A DNA stretch of 64,000 bases from Prostheceraeus crozeri (Eukaryota > Platyhelminthes > Polycladida > Euryleptidae): NCBI GenBank assembly GCA_907163375.1, contig CAJQUW010011252.1, positions 62,001 through 126,000 on the forward strand, given 5' to 3'. Positions 1 to 12,600 of this stretch are shown here, piece after piece. A program made the translations under genes and the position numbers. The notes beneath the pieces are model-generated. The model had not been told where the DNA came from and made no database searches. It was given only the letters and a program-made list of their open reading frames with translations. Each line of letters begins with the position of its first letter. Position 1 is the first letter of the stretch.

Positions 1-197
1 GGGAGTTTTCCTTTCTTTGTCGGAATTTGTGACTGAACAACTGCGAAACCACCATCAAGCGAGAACTCAGTAAATTGATGTTTTTGACCTATAGCAGCAT
101 CTTTGTATGTGACAGCATTGGTAGAGGGTTCCAGCAAACCTAGACAAAGCTGTATAGTCAGATTTATATGAGCAAGAGCATTCACCTGGTAGAAATT
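1..197 (-). CDS. unrecognised open frame running off the left edge
   Basis: On the minus strand a frame stays open for about 65 codons from just after a TGA (198-200) to the window edge, without an obvious start codon. It reads like protein (NFYQVNALAHINL near its start, then LLEPSTNAVTYKDAA and FTEFSLDGGFAVVQSQIP). I do not recognise the family. It could be the end of an exon, a transposon protein or chance. No splice acceptor convinces me, although CTATACAG inside the stretch could serve as one. Coding character is inferred only from the open frame and residue mix. Confidence 0.2.
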
Positions 198-200
198 TCA

Positions 201-1089
201 TACGGCCTTGGTTCGCTACAATTCTGTAGATGAAATCTTGCTCTAGGGGCTAAATTTCGCAAATGGCTTCATGATATTGAAGCAATAAGGGTTTGAAGTT
301 TGATAAAATGATAAGCAAAGTACGATAACCATGCTACAAATTAACGAAGTCGAAACATGGCGCGCAATTCTAAATCACGACTCTTTCAGTTTATTCCTTC
401 AAGTTTCATAAATTCTCAGTACTTTATCAATTTTTTGGAAGTGCATCTGTTAGGTGCAGAGGGAGCCGATTCCTTAAACCTTGATATCTTAAGTGTAATA
501 AATTATCATTTTTCATAGCTATACGAAGACACCGAAATCAAGTGCAACGACTTGGAAAACTCTTGTCCTGTGCACGCAATCCAAAAGCGATTTGATAAAC
601 AGACTTGCATATTTAGCAAGAAAGAGCAATCGATTAATGCACCGTTGTGTTCGTATCGCAGAGGCGCCCTCGTTTGACTGTGTTACAACTCTGAGACGTT
701 TTACTTTGAACTTGATGGCAGAAAGTTTTCTAATCTGATGTATTTCCCGTATTTACAGTTCTCTCTTCTTATGAGGATTATTCAAAGGAATCACACTAAT
801 TATGAGAATGACTAAAAGAAGCGCATCATTTTTGCTCCCGTGAGAGTTTCGTAGAACTTGCTAATTTTATGATTCTATCATATGGTTCAGCTAAACAAAA
901 TATGATCACGCATATCTGTCTGAATACTTCGCAAATTGTTTGTGAGAAGTACCAGACCGAGAGGCAATGGAATTTTATAAGCATAATAGCCAATCATGAC
1001 CTTATAAGACGGATTCTACAGGTTTTCAGGAGAGGACATGACAAATCAAATGTGTTAAGGGTGTCAGCTGTGACATTTTATGTTGAGCT
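201..1089. other. no recognised feature
   Basis: AT-rich non-coding sequence. Short open frames here lack protein-like character. I see no repeat shared with the rest of the window. Confidence 0.5.
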
Positions 1090-1091
1090 CG

Positions 1092-2557
1092 ATGCCTACA
1101 CTGTAAATCGCTGGATACGAAAATTGCATACGAACATATACCAAATTCACATACAGTTTGAAAATAACATTTGATACGAGATTCTCGTATGTTTACAGAG
1201 ATCTGGTATGTTTTTCATACGAAACCTTACTTTCGCATGTGATTGGTATGTAGCGATACGAACTATTCTATTTGTGATTGGCTGTTTTATGATGAAATGC
1301 GAGTCGTTGGTATGTTTTACATACGAGGCCCGATGCAAATTCGTCCTCATTCGCACGCCTCTCGTATGTAGAGCTTTAAGCCACATAGAAAAATGTATAT
1401 GTATTACATTATACTGTCAAATAACTTTTTTCAGTAATACCAGTCGTGAATATTTCTTTTTGATAGTGTGGTATCTAACTAGATTAGATTAATTGTGAAT
1501 TTTATGCTGTATGTCGTCGTTGCTACGTGACTAGCAACATTAACAGAACGCTTGGTTAGTTCTACTTAATGAACCAAGTTGATTAACATCAATTCATTGA
1601 AACGATGTCTTTTGTGCAACATTGTCGACCATAGAGTAAATATACTAGGTAGAGTGGTAACTCCGCATTTATTAAATCTCCAATGTGTATACACTTTCGA
1701 TTTTATTAAATGAATTCAAGGGCGATACAGTCGGAATTGTTTCCAAATGTGAGATATGCACATTTATGCAGTTTTGAAGAAATTGCAACGGAATTGACTG
1801 ATCCTTATAGCATAAACCAGAAGGAAATGATGTTATTTAGCAGATCGTCTGTGTCATGACAGCCTTGGATAGGTAGTTTGTTAAATAAGCAACATGGTGA
1901 CCTGCCACCTGCCATTGCTTTCATGCTCAAGAGCTTCTATAGCGAGATCATATCATAAGCAAACTGCCACTGGTGGAGCAAAATAACAGAATCAAGTACA
2001 ATGAATTCAATCAACTTTGAAAGATGTAAATGGGTCCACATCACCATTCAGATTCAAGAAGTGAAACATTAATTTAGTGTATCATAAATTCATGACGATG
2101 AAAATTGAATAAAAAATTTGAAATTTCAGCCACGACAGCACAATAAGATCTCGACTTTTTCATGAAGAGCTACATTGTAATGCCGTTCATTAGAGTTCCT
2201 TGATCATTAGCATAATTTCCGCTTAGTTACGATGCTTGTTAGCGAATGCTCATTCTTTTTGATATCCAACTGGTTTTATACTACTTATATGGGAGAGTCA
2301 TCTCGGTAGTATACAAATTTGCAAATTTTGAATTTTTTAAAAACTGCTCAAATAATTTTTTGGACAGCAGGAACGTAATCTCCGCAAAAAACTAAATCTT
2401 TTGATATAAAAAATTTTCACTGCATACACACACTTTTTTGAGTCGACATTCTACCTATATATCCCTACTCTATGATGTCGACTTTTATATCTCAAACATA
2501 ACTATTTTTGCGTTCATGAATTATAATGTGTCTTTATATTTCGGAATGATAATATGC
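1092..2557 (+). repeat. interspersed repeat A, copy 1 (interrupted)
   Basis: About 610 bp of sequence, split by the transposon at 1630-2474, recurs inverted at 48497-50803. The left part is crowded with CATACGA/TCGTATG words in both orientations (about eleven between 1110 and 1370), the kind of clustered short motif found near the ends of non-autonomous DNA transposons. No coding potential and no clear termini were found, so the class is unknown. The second copy lacks this interruption and so preserves the empty site (see findings). Confidence 0.7.
1630..2474 (-). mobile_element. CATAGAGTA family (P- or hAT-like, non-autonomous), copy 1
   Basis: An 845-bp element with terminal inverted repeats beginning CATAGAGTA. 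It lies opposite in orientation to the copy at 16524. Flanking 8-bp duplications are TTGTCGAC (1622-1629) and ATGTCGAC (2475-2482). The related repeat at 48540-48600 has an uninterrupted ATGTCGAC at this spot, which confirms the insertion. No transposase frame is present, so it would depend on an enzyme made elsewhere. The 8-bp duplication, the CAT start and the AC-ending target suggest the P superfamily; hAT is the alternative. Confidence 0.8.
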
Positions 2558-2609
2558 TTTCCACATGACCACACCATCTTAGCCGACGTCTTCTTATAAT
2601 GTCACCGAC

Positions 2610-3345
2610 AGACTACAGGCACATTCTTCTTCTGAGCTTTTTATTGGAAATGCGGTCGCGAGAGGAGACTCCGCACATCCAACGGACCATCCTCATTTCA
2701 TTCACCTCAAGTCTCTTCAAACACTCTGATGACATGGCCCAAGTCTCACTTCCATACAACATTCTGGTGCGCACACATGACTTGTAGATGACTGCCTTCA
2801 TTGAAAGTGCAGTTGCTCTAGATGCTAAGAAGGGTGCCATTTCACAAAACCTGCACCCACAGCTCCAGATCCTCGCCCTGACTGCTGCACTTGCTTCTCC
2901 GCTAGCGTCAATGACATCACTGAGGTAACTAGAAGTATTCACTACTTCGTAGCTGTCCTCATCAACCTTAAAATAATCACCGTCTCGAAATGATGGACTT
3001 TGGTTGGTCCTCATTTCCCCTTTACACACGAATGTAGCTGCTGCGGATGACAGGCGGCCCACAATGCCACTGAAACGCTTGTGAATCCAAAATTGACATC
3101 TTGTACACTTGATAGAGTTGAAACCCACATCTTTGCGGTATACTGCACATGGGTCACGGCCAGAAGGTTCTGTCAGCCCCTTGCCGGGGTGTGATAGCAT
3201 GACCTTTGTCTTGCTGTAGTTCACTATCAGCCTCTACTGTGAAGAGCGCCTTTCCAAGAAGACAGTTTGCCCGCAAGCTCTTTCTCACTATTTTCCACCA
3301 GGAGATCATCAGCAAAGAGAGTCTCCCAAGGCAGACAGGGCATTG
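2610..3345 (-). pseudogene. RTE-like LINE, 5'-truncated reverse transcriptase 3' half
   Basis: Read on the minus strand, about 3330-3300 encodes PWETLFADDLLV, the catalytic palm motif C of a non-LTR reverse transcriptase. After a frame change, 3224-2613 gives a 203-residue C-terminal part. It contains a zinc-finger-like stretch (PCAVYRKDVGFNSIKCTRC, then WIHKRFSG) followed by SYLSDVIDASG and LYGSETWAMS. This arrangement is typical of RTE-type LINEs of marine invertebrates. Everything upstream of the palm is missing, as expected from 5' truncation. At least one frameshift (near 3225) separates the palm from the C-terminal part. It abuts repeat R copy 1. Confidence 0.75.
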
Positions 3346-4770
3346 CACAGAAATACATTCATCTGCGCGTGTCTTCGAAAAATCATATCTAACCTTAATA
3401 TCGAAATGGCACATCACAGAATTAGACATCCTTCTCAAATGGATAATTCGTGTATCGCTTGCTATTGGAAGTGGCAAACAATAAGCTGTCAGCAGAGGAC
3501 ACCAGAGCCAGTGAGAGATGCGTGCGTGCTGTGATATCACTTCGTACACACCAAAACACACATCGCTTTCGTGGCTAACATTCGATTCAGTGTATGCACT
3601 ATACATACAGTGAGAAATGCCGAGGAGAGGATGTGAAAACATCAAGTAAACTAATTTTCATACGCTTGCTACTTTCTTTAATAATGATCGGAAGGGCCAA
3701 CCATGGAGTAGGGATATATAGGTTGAGTGTCGACCGAAAAAAGTATCTGTATACAGTGAAAATTTTTATATGAAAAGATTCAGTTTTTTGCGGATTACGT
3801 TCCCGTGGTACAAAAAATTATTTGAGCAGTTTCAAAAATGTCAAAAGTTTGCAAATTTCTATACTACCGAGATGACTCTCCTATATAAGTAGTATGAAAC
3901 AAGTTGGATATCAAAAGGAATCGGTCTGTGCTAATAAGCATCCTAACTAAGCGGAAATTAAGCTGATTATTATGGGAATTTAATAATCCGCATTATAATG
4001 GAAGTCTTCATCAAAAAATCGCGATGCTATTCGTGCTTTCTTGGCTGAGATTACAGGTTTCTAATTCAATTTTCATCGGCATGATTTTAAGATTCACTAA
4101 ATTCATGTTTCACTTCTTGAATCTGAATAGTGACGTGGACCCATTTACATCTTTCAAAGTTAATTGAAATTATGGTCCTTGATTCTGTTATTTTGCTCTG
4201 CCAGCGGCAGGTTGCTGATGATATGATCTCCCTTAAGAAGATTCTGTTGAGATTCATGAAAGCAATAGCAGGTCGAGTTAACAAACATTACCTCTCCAAG
4301 GCTGTCACGACACGAAGAATCTGTAAAATAATATCATCACTCCTTCTGCACTACTGTCATGATCACTCAATTCCGTTGTAATTTCTGCAAAACTGCAAAA
4401 ATTTGCATATCTCGCATCTGGTGACAATACCACATGTATCTCCCATGAGTTCATTAAATAAAATCGAAAGTGTATACACATTGGGGATTTAATAAATGCG
4501 GAGTTACCACTCTACCTAGTATACTTACTCTATGGGGCCAACATTATGGAGAAAACTTGTGCGCAATGATCTGAATTCTTCGAATCTGAAGGAATTGTGG
4601 CAATCGAAGCACTTTGCTGGAACTCACATTAATCCGCAAGCGACGCACGACTTTTTCCTATCTCTGTGAGGTATTAGGGATTTCTTTTTGCCCACTTAAT
4701 AAATTCCTCGATGTGCCGTCGATTTCGATCTAATCACACTTCTAGCAAACCGAAGCAGATATTGTAAGAA
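3346..4770 (+). repeat. interspersed repeat R, copy 1 (interrupted)
   Basis: Sequence at 3346-3701 and 4535-4770 matches 23705-23893 and 24771-25190, and its end matches 18190-18370 inverted. The 3' part of all three copies can be read as related peptides (NSSNLKELWQSKHFAG in copies 1 and 2, NSSNMKESWRSKHFEG in copy 3). The family may therefore once have been coding, but I cannot name it. Copy 1 is interrupted by a CATAGAGTA-family transposon. Its left edge meets the RTE-like LINE. Confidence 0.7.
3702..4534 (+). mobile_element. CATAGAGTA family, copy 2
   Basis: An 833-bp element inserted in repeat R. It is bounded by perfect 8-bp duplications GGGCCAAC (3694-3701 and 4535-4542), with the left end CATGGAGTA and the right end TACTCTATG. 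R copy 2 (around 24958) is continuous at this position. No coding capacity was seen. Confidence 0.85.
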
Positions 4771-6453
4771 TTGTATTGATATTTGTAGGAAGAACAAAAT
4801 ATTTAATTCTGTGGAGCATTGACATTTATCATTTCTGTAACATGATGAACTTGACAAGTATCAGTCAGAGCGTCATCAACTGTTTCGTTGATTTAGAATC
4901 CTCTATGGAACGTCTTAAACCTTAACAGACAAAGCAGTTTTGGATTTTGTTTGTGCAAAACGGGGAACTTCCACTGCAAAATTTTACTGACATTCAACGA
5001 CACCCAATTAAATTGGCATCGAAACTATGTGCCATTTTGCTGAAACAAGAATCAATGAAAGCAGTTAGACATCATCACGCGGAGAGTGACGCGAAAAATA
5101 TCTTAAAAGTGCCGCTGTTGCTCTTTTTACTTTCCCTTGCTCTCAGTTTGAGTGCGGAAAGGGTAATTACCTTATAATCTCCGGGAGAGAATCGGTTGCA
5201 ATTTTTGGAAGTTGACAATTAATTTCCGTGTTATTCACTTTACCCCTCTTTGAACTGAAGTTAGAATACTGAAATATCGAGGTTTGTGCTTACTAAGAGA
5301 CTTAGTAAGCTTGTACTAGCCTCCCTTTATCCGGGGGAGGGGATTAAGTAATTGCGGTTTTCTATTAAACTGTCTCCTGTCAGAAGTTTAAATTGAGGGC
5401 GGGGGGAGAAAGAATATCATAACACTGATGCCTATATCCAATGAAAACCAAGAGGATAGGGTATCAAGTGCTTGTTATCGGTGCAAGCCTGAGCCTAAGT
5501 TGTGTGTGCAAAATATTCCTTCAGACTATTGGCCTACTAATTGGTGACAAAACATTACTGACGTGCATTGTTGCATTCATCGATGACTTGGAATTTATTT
5601 GCCAGTATAAGATCCCGCCCGTAGATGAGAGTATCAGTTTCATAAACATTTCACAGACATGCATTCTTTGATGATGGTCATCCGTCGGTTTAGTTATTTC
5701 AAGAAAAAGAAGTCTGTCGACGATCCGAAACGTCGACAGACTGTCATATTTGTACATACTTACTATTATTTTAATTATACGGTCGTGAAACATTTTCTTC
5801 TTTTTCTTGAGATTTCACAAACATTTCTTCCATTTGCGAACCCCAAGATTTAGTTTGAACTATTTCACTTCACGAGCGCTTTCATATAACAATATTGATC
5901 AATCACGCACACATTGTGTTTTGAATTCAGCTTCGAATTTTTCGCACAAACTATGATTACATGCGCCGACATGATTTCTCTAATTCACACTGAAATCGGC
6001 CTGTCGTTTTAGTACAGCCTTGATTCTAATCAAATGTTTCAATTCTATAAATCCAGTCTTACTGGAAATGAGGTGGTAAGAACGGAGAATTATTCAATTA
6101 CTATGTTTATTTCGTTTTTTTAATTGAAAAAATTGATTTTTTAATTTTTTAATTTGAGAAATTTAAATTTTCTTTTGAGTCATTTTATTAATCATAAGTG
6201 CCCTCGATTGCATTTACCAATGTCACAAAACCCTGACGTAGAAGGTGGAGTAAATACATGCGATGAAATTCCAGAAAATGCTGTCGAGCGGTGGTAGCTG
6301 GAATGTTAGTCATCCATAGCTAAGGATTTCATTTTCGCAACCCAGATTTTGATACAAATGGGGAATTTTGCTGCACAGTTTTGTGATGCTCTTGATTTAA
6401 TTCTATATTAAATTGTAAATAATATTTTCTACGATTTATTTTTTGCATCCTAG
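4771..6453. other. upstream or intronic sequence without recognised exon
   Basis: The start of the Ig gene should lie to the left of 6454, but no signal-peptide exon or Ig1 first half could be picked out by eye here. The stretch holds a G/A-rich patch at 5395-5415 and the hairpin at 5711-5742. Confidence 0.4.
5711..5742 (+). other. perfect 12-bp hairpin with GAAACGTC core
   Basis: Arms AGTCTGTCGACG and CGTCGACAGACT pair perfectly around the 8-nt loop ATCCGAAA. A weaker outer inverted repeat (AAGAAAAAGAAG near 5700, CTTCTTTTTCTT near 5797) encloses it. The CCGAAACGTCGACAGAC string resembles the 3' half of the hammerhead-like motifs in the PLE repeats of this window but lacks a stem II. It may be a scrap of a PLE terminal repeat. 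Confidence 0.4.
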
Positions 6454-6661
6454 ATTGTGTGGTACAAGCAAAAGAGAACTTTGACTTTCAACAGCAAACG
6501 GGTCACAGACGATAGTCGATTTAGCGTGGCAACCGCTTCTCTTCATGACAATACATGGGATTTGCAAATTGATCCGGTTCAATTAGGAGATGGTGGAAAA
6601 TATGACTGCATTATCAATACGAAGCCGCCTGCAAAAAAGACAGTGTTACTCGTAGTAAAAG
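6454..6661 (+). CDS. Ig gene exon: second half of Ig1
   Basis: Acceptor TTTGCATCCTAG and donor GTAAGT. The exon begins in phase 0 with IVWYKQKRTLTF (the core Trp of the fold). It runs through RFSV and WDLQIDPVQ, then GGKYDCIINTKP with the second Ig cysteine, and on to VLLVVK. The pattern RFS..., W.L.I, Y.C.INT.P is characteristic of the first domain of lachesin, IgLON and Dpr proteins. It ends in phase 1. The exon carrying the first cysteine must lie upstream. Confidence 0.8.
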
Positions 6662-9600
6662 GTAAGTCGGTCACTGTGCAAATCCCTTCGAAATTTTAAT
6701 AAGAAATTATGCGTATTTTGTCTACTTGTGAAAAATTTAGTAGTATACATAGTATTTTATTTTTATTTCAAGGAACACATTTCACATTACAGCTCCGCCG
6801 ACAATACATTTCAATGCTTGGAACGGGGAGCGTGTCCTGCGCGAAGGATCGTCCTACAGTGTCCCATGTATTGCAAGAGGAAAACCGCCACCAAACGTTA
6901 CATGGTACAGAGAGCGTAAAGATCAACCAAAAGTGGAAATCGGAAGATTTGATTTCAACTCTCGTGAGTCTAACGAAATTTCTGTATATTTCTGCTTCGG
7001 TGAAATTGATTTGTGGTACATAATGTAGGCTATGCTAAGTAAGTTTGTGTAATTAGTGTTTTTCAAATCGTGGGTAAAGGTCCAAAAGCAGGTTATGGCG
7101 GGATTTGATCGGAAAACGAAGCTTTCAAAGAATTTATGAAAATATTTCACTATGCTGGCGCCGAAACGCTCAACATCGCTTGATTTACTCAGATGCCTGT
7201 CTGATTGTCTGATCTTTAATGCTGTCACTGTTTAGTAATGGCGTAGCGTGCTTCAAAACGTCTCCGGGGCTAAAATCAGTCTTATCATCGGCATGCCTTA
7301 TAGCATGCAGCATATGTGTGAAGTATCCGTTTCTAGTCTAGAAGTCACCTTGATGTTTTCAAATAATCATGAAAGAATGAAAAAGTGAAGGCATGTATGT
7401 ATAAACCAATAGCTACGCGGTTGTCAGACTCGCCGTGATTAGCCGGTCAGTGTGTGTAGTGTGTCAATCGTAAAGAATTCCTTGCCTTCGCCCGGGTTGA
7501 ATCACAGAGATGGATTGCTTCTCTGTGTGTTGCATGCAATGGCCGCGACTAGCTGAAAGGCGTCGCTGAGCTGTTCTGGCGCGTACGAACGGTACATTGA
7601 TAGATTGGCTGAGTTGTCGATGACGTCAACGAGCCATTGCTCTGACAATGTGTGACTCGTGTTAGATTTGGTCAATCGGTGCAATCTCGGCGACACTCCG
7701 AGAGGAAGATAGATAAAGCCACCGACAATTATGCATACAGATGGCAAAGATGGAAACATGAAATAAAGACTTAATAAGAAGTATCGTTAGGTCACTGACG
7801 CGTAGGCCCGTATAGTACTTGATTAAAATATGTTGCGGAATTTATCTAGAAATGCATTCGGGGCACTGCTACGCCCATGCTGTTTGGTAATGAAGATCTG
7901 AAGCTTATTTATTCTGAAACTGTAACGCTCAAGCAAAGGCCTATTGACGACAATGTGTGTAGGCCATTACAACAGCAATTAAAATGACCATTGTGCACAA
8001 ACAGCTTGACAAATAGGAGCTGTCGAACAAATTGAAGCTGAGCATAAGAAAACAAAGTGCATGGTCATTAAAAATGTTCACATTGTGTATACGCACGTAG
8101 TGACCTTCCTCACAATGATTCGTGAATAACCATCGATTCTTGGAGATATATCTGTTCAAGCATTTCCACAAATGCTTCTACATTTGTAAATAGATGAAAG
8201 CGCGCATCTAGCCGAATTCATAATCTTTATTGCTCTGGGGCCTTTCGCCGGTCTTCTCAACAGAACATATCGGTAGAAAGAATGCAAATTTGTAAGAATG
8301 GAGATGGCTTCACGGTAGATGAATACCAATCAGCTCACGTTGCTTGCACAAAGTTGGCTTGAAGTACCGAATATGTAAGACTTCAGGGATGCGCAATAAC
8401 CTGTCATTTCTGTCGTGGAATATAGATTAAAAATTCGGCTAATAAAGAAAGATCAATAAAGCGATATCATCATGAATTCGGCTAGATGAAGGCTTTCATT
8501 TATTTACAAATAATCAGATGGACGTAAATGTTTCTTCATTGTTCGTCTACGAACTGCGCTGGTCGAGAAATGAATTTGGGAACAGTTGAACTGATTGACA
8601 TTTTCCTCACCTGTGGTTTAGAATGTTCATTTTAAGAACATTTCGACGATATATTGTACCGAAAAGAAGAGACAGATCAACGAAATAGCAACTATTTAAC
8701 TACAGTTGTGGCTGTAATGTCATAATTCACTTCATACGATGCCCATCGTTTGAAAAGTAGCTAATATTTTTGAAAATATTTCAGTTCGTAATGGATTGTT
8801 AAGGGAAATTGTACTTCTCCCCTTCTTCATCTTTTTACGCATCTCAGTGAAAAGAAGCTATAAAAATATACAATTTACAGACAAAATTTTGATTTCTTTC
8901 GATATGCAGTCTGAAGTATTTTGCGACAGAAAATTACTATCTGAAGACAGGAAGCTTGTCTGAAGTTGTTTGTTATGTGATAGTTATCGCATACTAGGAT
9001 TCGTCGAGACCGAAGGTCGAGACGAAGCCTAGAGTGCGGTAACTATCTTATTGCTTGACAGCGCGGCGGAGACGAATTGCACGGTTTCAGCACGCTCTCA
9101 TACTTTGATGCCTTAATCAACCATTTAGAAAATTATTTGCAGATAACGCTTCAATCTATTCATCTTTTTATTGCTGTCCTTCAACAGGAAAAAGAATAAT
9201 CCGATAGATCACTAAGCGTAAACCTTCATGAAATGATGCTATGTCAATTAGACTGAGTGTCACAGTAGAAATTTTTGGACAATTGCGGTAGATAATTGCT
9301 ATCGATAATAATTCGATTTCTATGGTTTGTCGAATGTTTCATTATAGAAATCTCAAGGCATAGAAATTGATAACAATAAACTTCTAGAATGGAAGTATTG
9401 CTTCATGCAATACACAATAGCGGCACAAAAATCGCACGCATTTTCACTTCGATAACCTTGTCAACGGCTAAACCATTGGGCCAGAAGAAGTCACATGTGC
9501 AATTCCTAGCTTTTCATTGGTGGTTCATGCCCCAACTTAGTTCCCCCAGATGTGCCGCGACCTTGAGTCAATTTCCACTCTAGTCAACTATAGATAGACA

Positions 9601-12600
9601 ATCTATTTCTATGTCTCAAGGTGAGCGCTATCTTAGCGTCATCATAGCGTTGTTCATCGAAATATTTGACAAGTGCCTCAGAATAACTCTATGCTTAACC
9701 ACTGTAAATATCAATTGTTCCATTTCTATGTTCTGAAAAAACCGTCTGCATACAACGAATACATTGCATGCAACCACACTGCGATAAGAAACTTTGACAG
9801 TCATGTAGCGATAAATTCTTCGAAAATATTTATTGCACGATGAGGGTCATTTGTCGTCCGCCGAGCAATAAGAAAGAGATGACGTATAGAAGATTCTCAA
9901 ATTTGATAGCATTCACTTTCAGCTTACAACTTCCATGCATTCTAATTATCCATCAAGAAAAGCTTTATTTTCTCGTTTTGCATGGATGTGCAAATAACGT
10001 AGATTGCAAAAAATACGAAAGAGCATTTGGAGCCCATTGAGTAGGCATAAACGGAAGAGATAGCACAAAGTTAGCCATGTCTGTTTATTAAGCAAGTATT
10101 TCAACAAAAATACCACGGCTGATAAAGGAAAGTTCATGGATCCACCGAAAGATAAACCGACGTGTGGGTCTACCAACCCGAATCCAAACGGTGGTGGACA
10201 CGACCCTATGACAGGTGTAGTAGATACATTCAACGACCATCCACTCACAGTATATCACATAAAATTATAACAAGGGGCGCATGACAGTTACCTATAATGA
10301 ATTCGAATAATTACCATGAAAAATACTAAGAAACTAAAGAAGTCGATTAGAACCTGAATCAGTATGCTACGTTAACTACTTTTAATCGGTGATTAACAAA
10401 AGCTATAGTGAATTAAAATTTTTGAGGCGAAAAATTCGTAGTTCTTGTACAACGATCATGAAATTACTGAAAAATCAATTATCAAGATACAAACTTTGCT
10501 ACATTATGTGAAATGTAATCACATGTTAAATGCTCGCCTATTTATTTTAGATCTGGCAGCCTTTGATGCTTCTTCACTTAGGGGAAAGTTATTAAAGAGT
10601 AAACTTGATGTAAATTGGGGTTTCACCCTTGCACACACATGAGAGGTATAACGTTTATAACTTGTCACTTATGAATGATGTCGGGGAATGTCGGCTAAGC
10701 TCGATATTGGAAGAAATGATTATTCAAATCTGTTTCCATTTTCCAACAAAGCATTTCAATACTACTTGAAACCTCCTAAGGCGATCTACAACCCACCTTT
10801 AGGTAGTTTTCTGCACGTTTCCGCAGTTCATTACATTCTATTTTCAAAAGCAGGCAACATGCCGAACTAATTTAGAGGGCTTTTTTAATTCTTGCTTACG
10901 GTGGACCTACTTTTTAGAGGAAATTGTTCTTTTATATTGTGTTGAACCATACACAGTAAGTAGAGTGTCGACTCAATACAACGACAGCATGTAGTGAACA
11001 TTTCTATATCGAAAGATTCAGTTTTTTATGTAGATTGTGTTCCTGCGGTCTAAAAAAATATTTGATCAATTATTAAGAAGCCAAATTTTGGAAATTATTC
11101 CTATGATTATATGCTAGCGATTTGTGAAATTTGATATGAATAATCATCAGGTGATGTTACTGTATTACGCTTGCATTTGGAGTCTCATCGAACATGCGTC
11201 TCCTGCATTTTGCGGAGTAAATAAAAGTGAATTGAGGAGTATCGAACACATTCATAATAAGTGCCATTTTATTATTTGTGGAGACGGAACTGCAACTGTA
11301 ACCATTTTCCGGACCAGGCCATCGTTTTCATACGGCCGCAACAAAACTTTTCCCGCAGATGATGAATCCTTGCCCCAATTTGCACTACTTGTTGCCTGAA
11401 AGATTGCCCTCAAACAGATTTTCATTTCCTTTTTGCAAGACTGTGAGAAGATATAAGTGCTTTATCTCCGGTATAAAGTAATTCTTCTATATAATCATGA
11501 CTTTTAACAATGACTTTGCAACAACATTGATGATTTTCTGAGTTTTAATCTTGAAATATAAATTGATTATTACATATAAACAGTATGAAGCTTGCTGGAT
11601 ATCATAATTAATGGAAATTACTAACACGTAAGTGAATTCTAAGGTAATTAAGCTGATATCATGGAAATTTCATGAACCACATTATAATGCAAGTATTCAA
11701 GGAAAAGTTGCGATTTTATTGTACTTGTTGGCCGAAATTTCAAGTTTCTATTTCAATTTTCATCGGCATGATTTTATGAGTCACTAATTTTATGTTCCAC
11801 TTCTTGAATCTGAATAGTAATGTGGGCCCATTTACATCTTTTACGGTTAATTTTGTGGCAGGTGCAGTTTGTGATATGACACGATTAAGAAAATACTCTT
11901 ATCTCTAAGGCTTTGCATATAAAAGTAGTCACCCATCGAATTGCTAATCCAATAAACGTTATCTCGCCAAGGTTGTCATGACATGGAGAACTTGTAAAAC
12001 ACTATTATTCCTTCCGTATTGCTATCATGATCAGTCAAATCATTGTAGGATTTTCGAAATGTGCAAAAATTTATTAATCTCATACTTGGTACTGAGTCTC
12101 ACGTCGAGTTCATTAAACAAAATATGCATGACCTTTTGTTGTCTTATACGGTAGGTTCGTTATTCAATTTTCCTCGATGTAAGCAAAAATATAGCTCTCC
12201 CTCAGTTTAGACGATTTTTTATTATTTTCTAAGACAAAATTCCCCGACGCGTTTCGTCACGGTGGACAGTATCAAGGGGTAAGTAAATGAACAGGCAGTT
12301 GGATTAAACATAAAAATGATTGGGCAGTGACGACTCGTTAGATCAGTTCATGCTTGCGGCTGATTTGTGGCTTGTTCAACGCTATGAAGCGTGCTTCGAC
12401 CATTTTAGTTTGCATCGAATTCTTTTGTTTATTTAGGACAGAAAGCTGGAAATTATCGATGTTCATCATTTTATCGGCATGGTCAGTCAAACTATGTTCA
12501 GACAGTGCACTTTAACGATCTTGACAGTTCAAACTACGTCTGTGTTCATCATGTCGTATAACTTTAAAGGTCAGCAAGTTTGGCCAATGTAATTTTTATG

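Noticed and set aside
7502-7759. Minus-strand frame with IIVGGFIYLPLG resembling a LINE endonuclease GGDFNLP block
   Set aside because: Only this short block looks similar. The catalytic Asp is not in place and the downstream residues do not follow the family.
10116-10269. Open plus-strand stretch with CGSTNPNPNGGGHD as a possible extra exon of the Ig gene
   Set aside because: No acceptor or donor fits phase 1, and Ig2 is complete without it.
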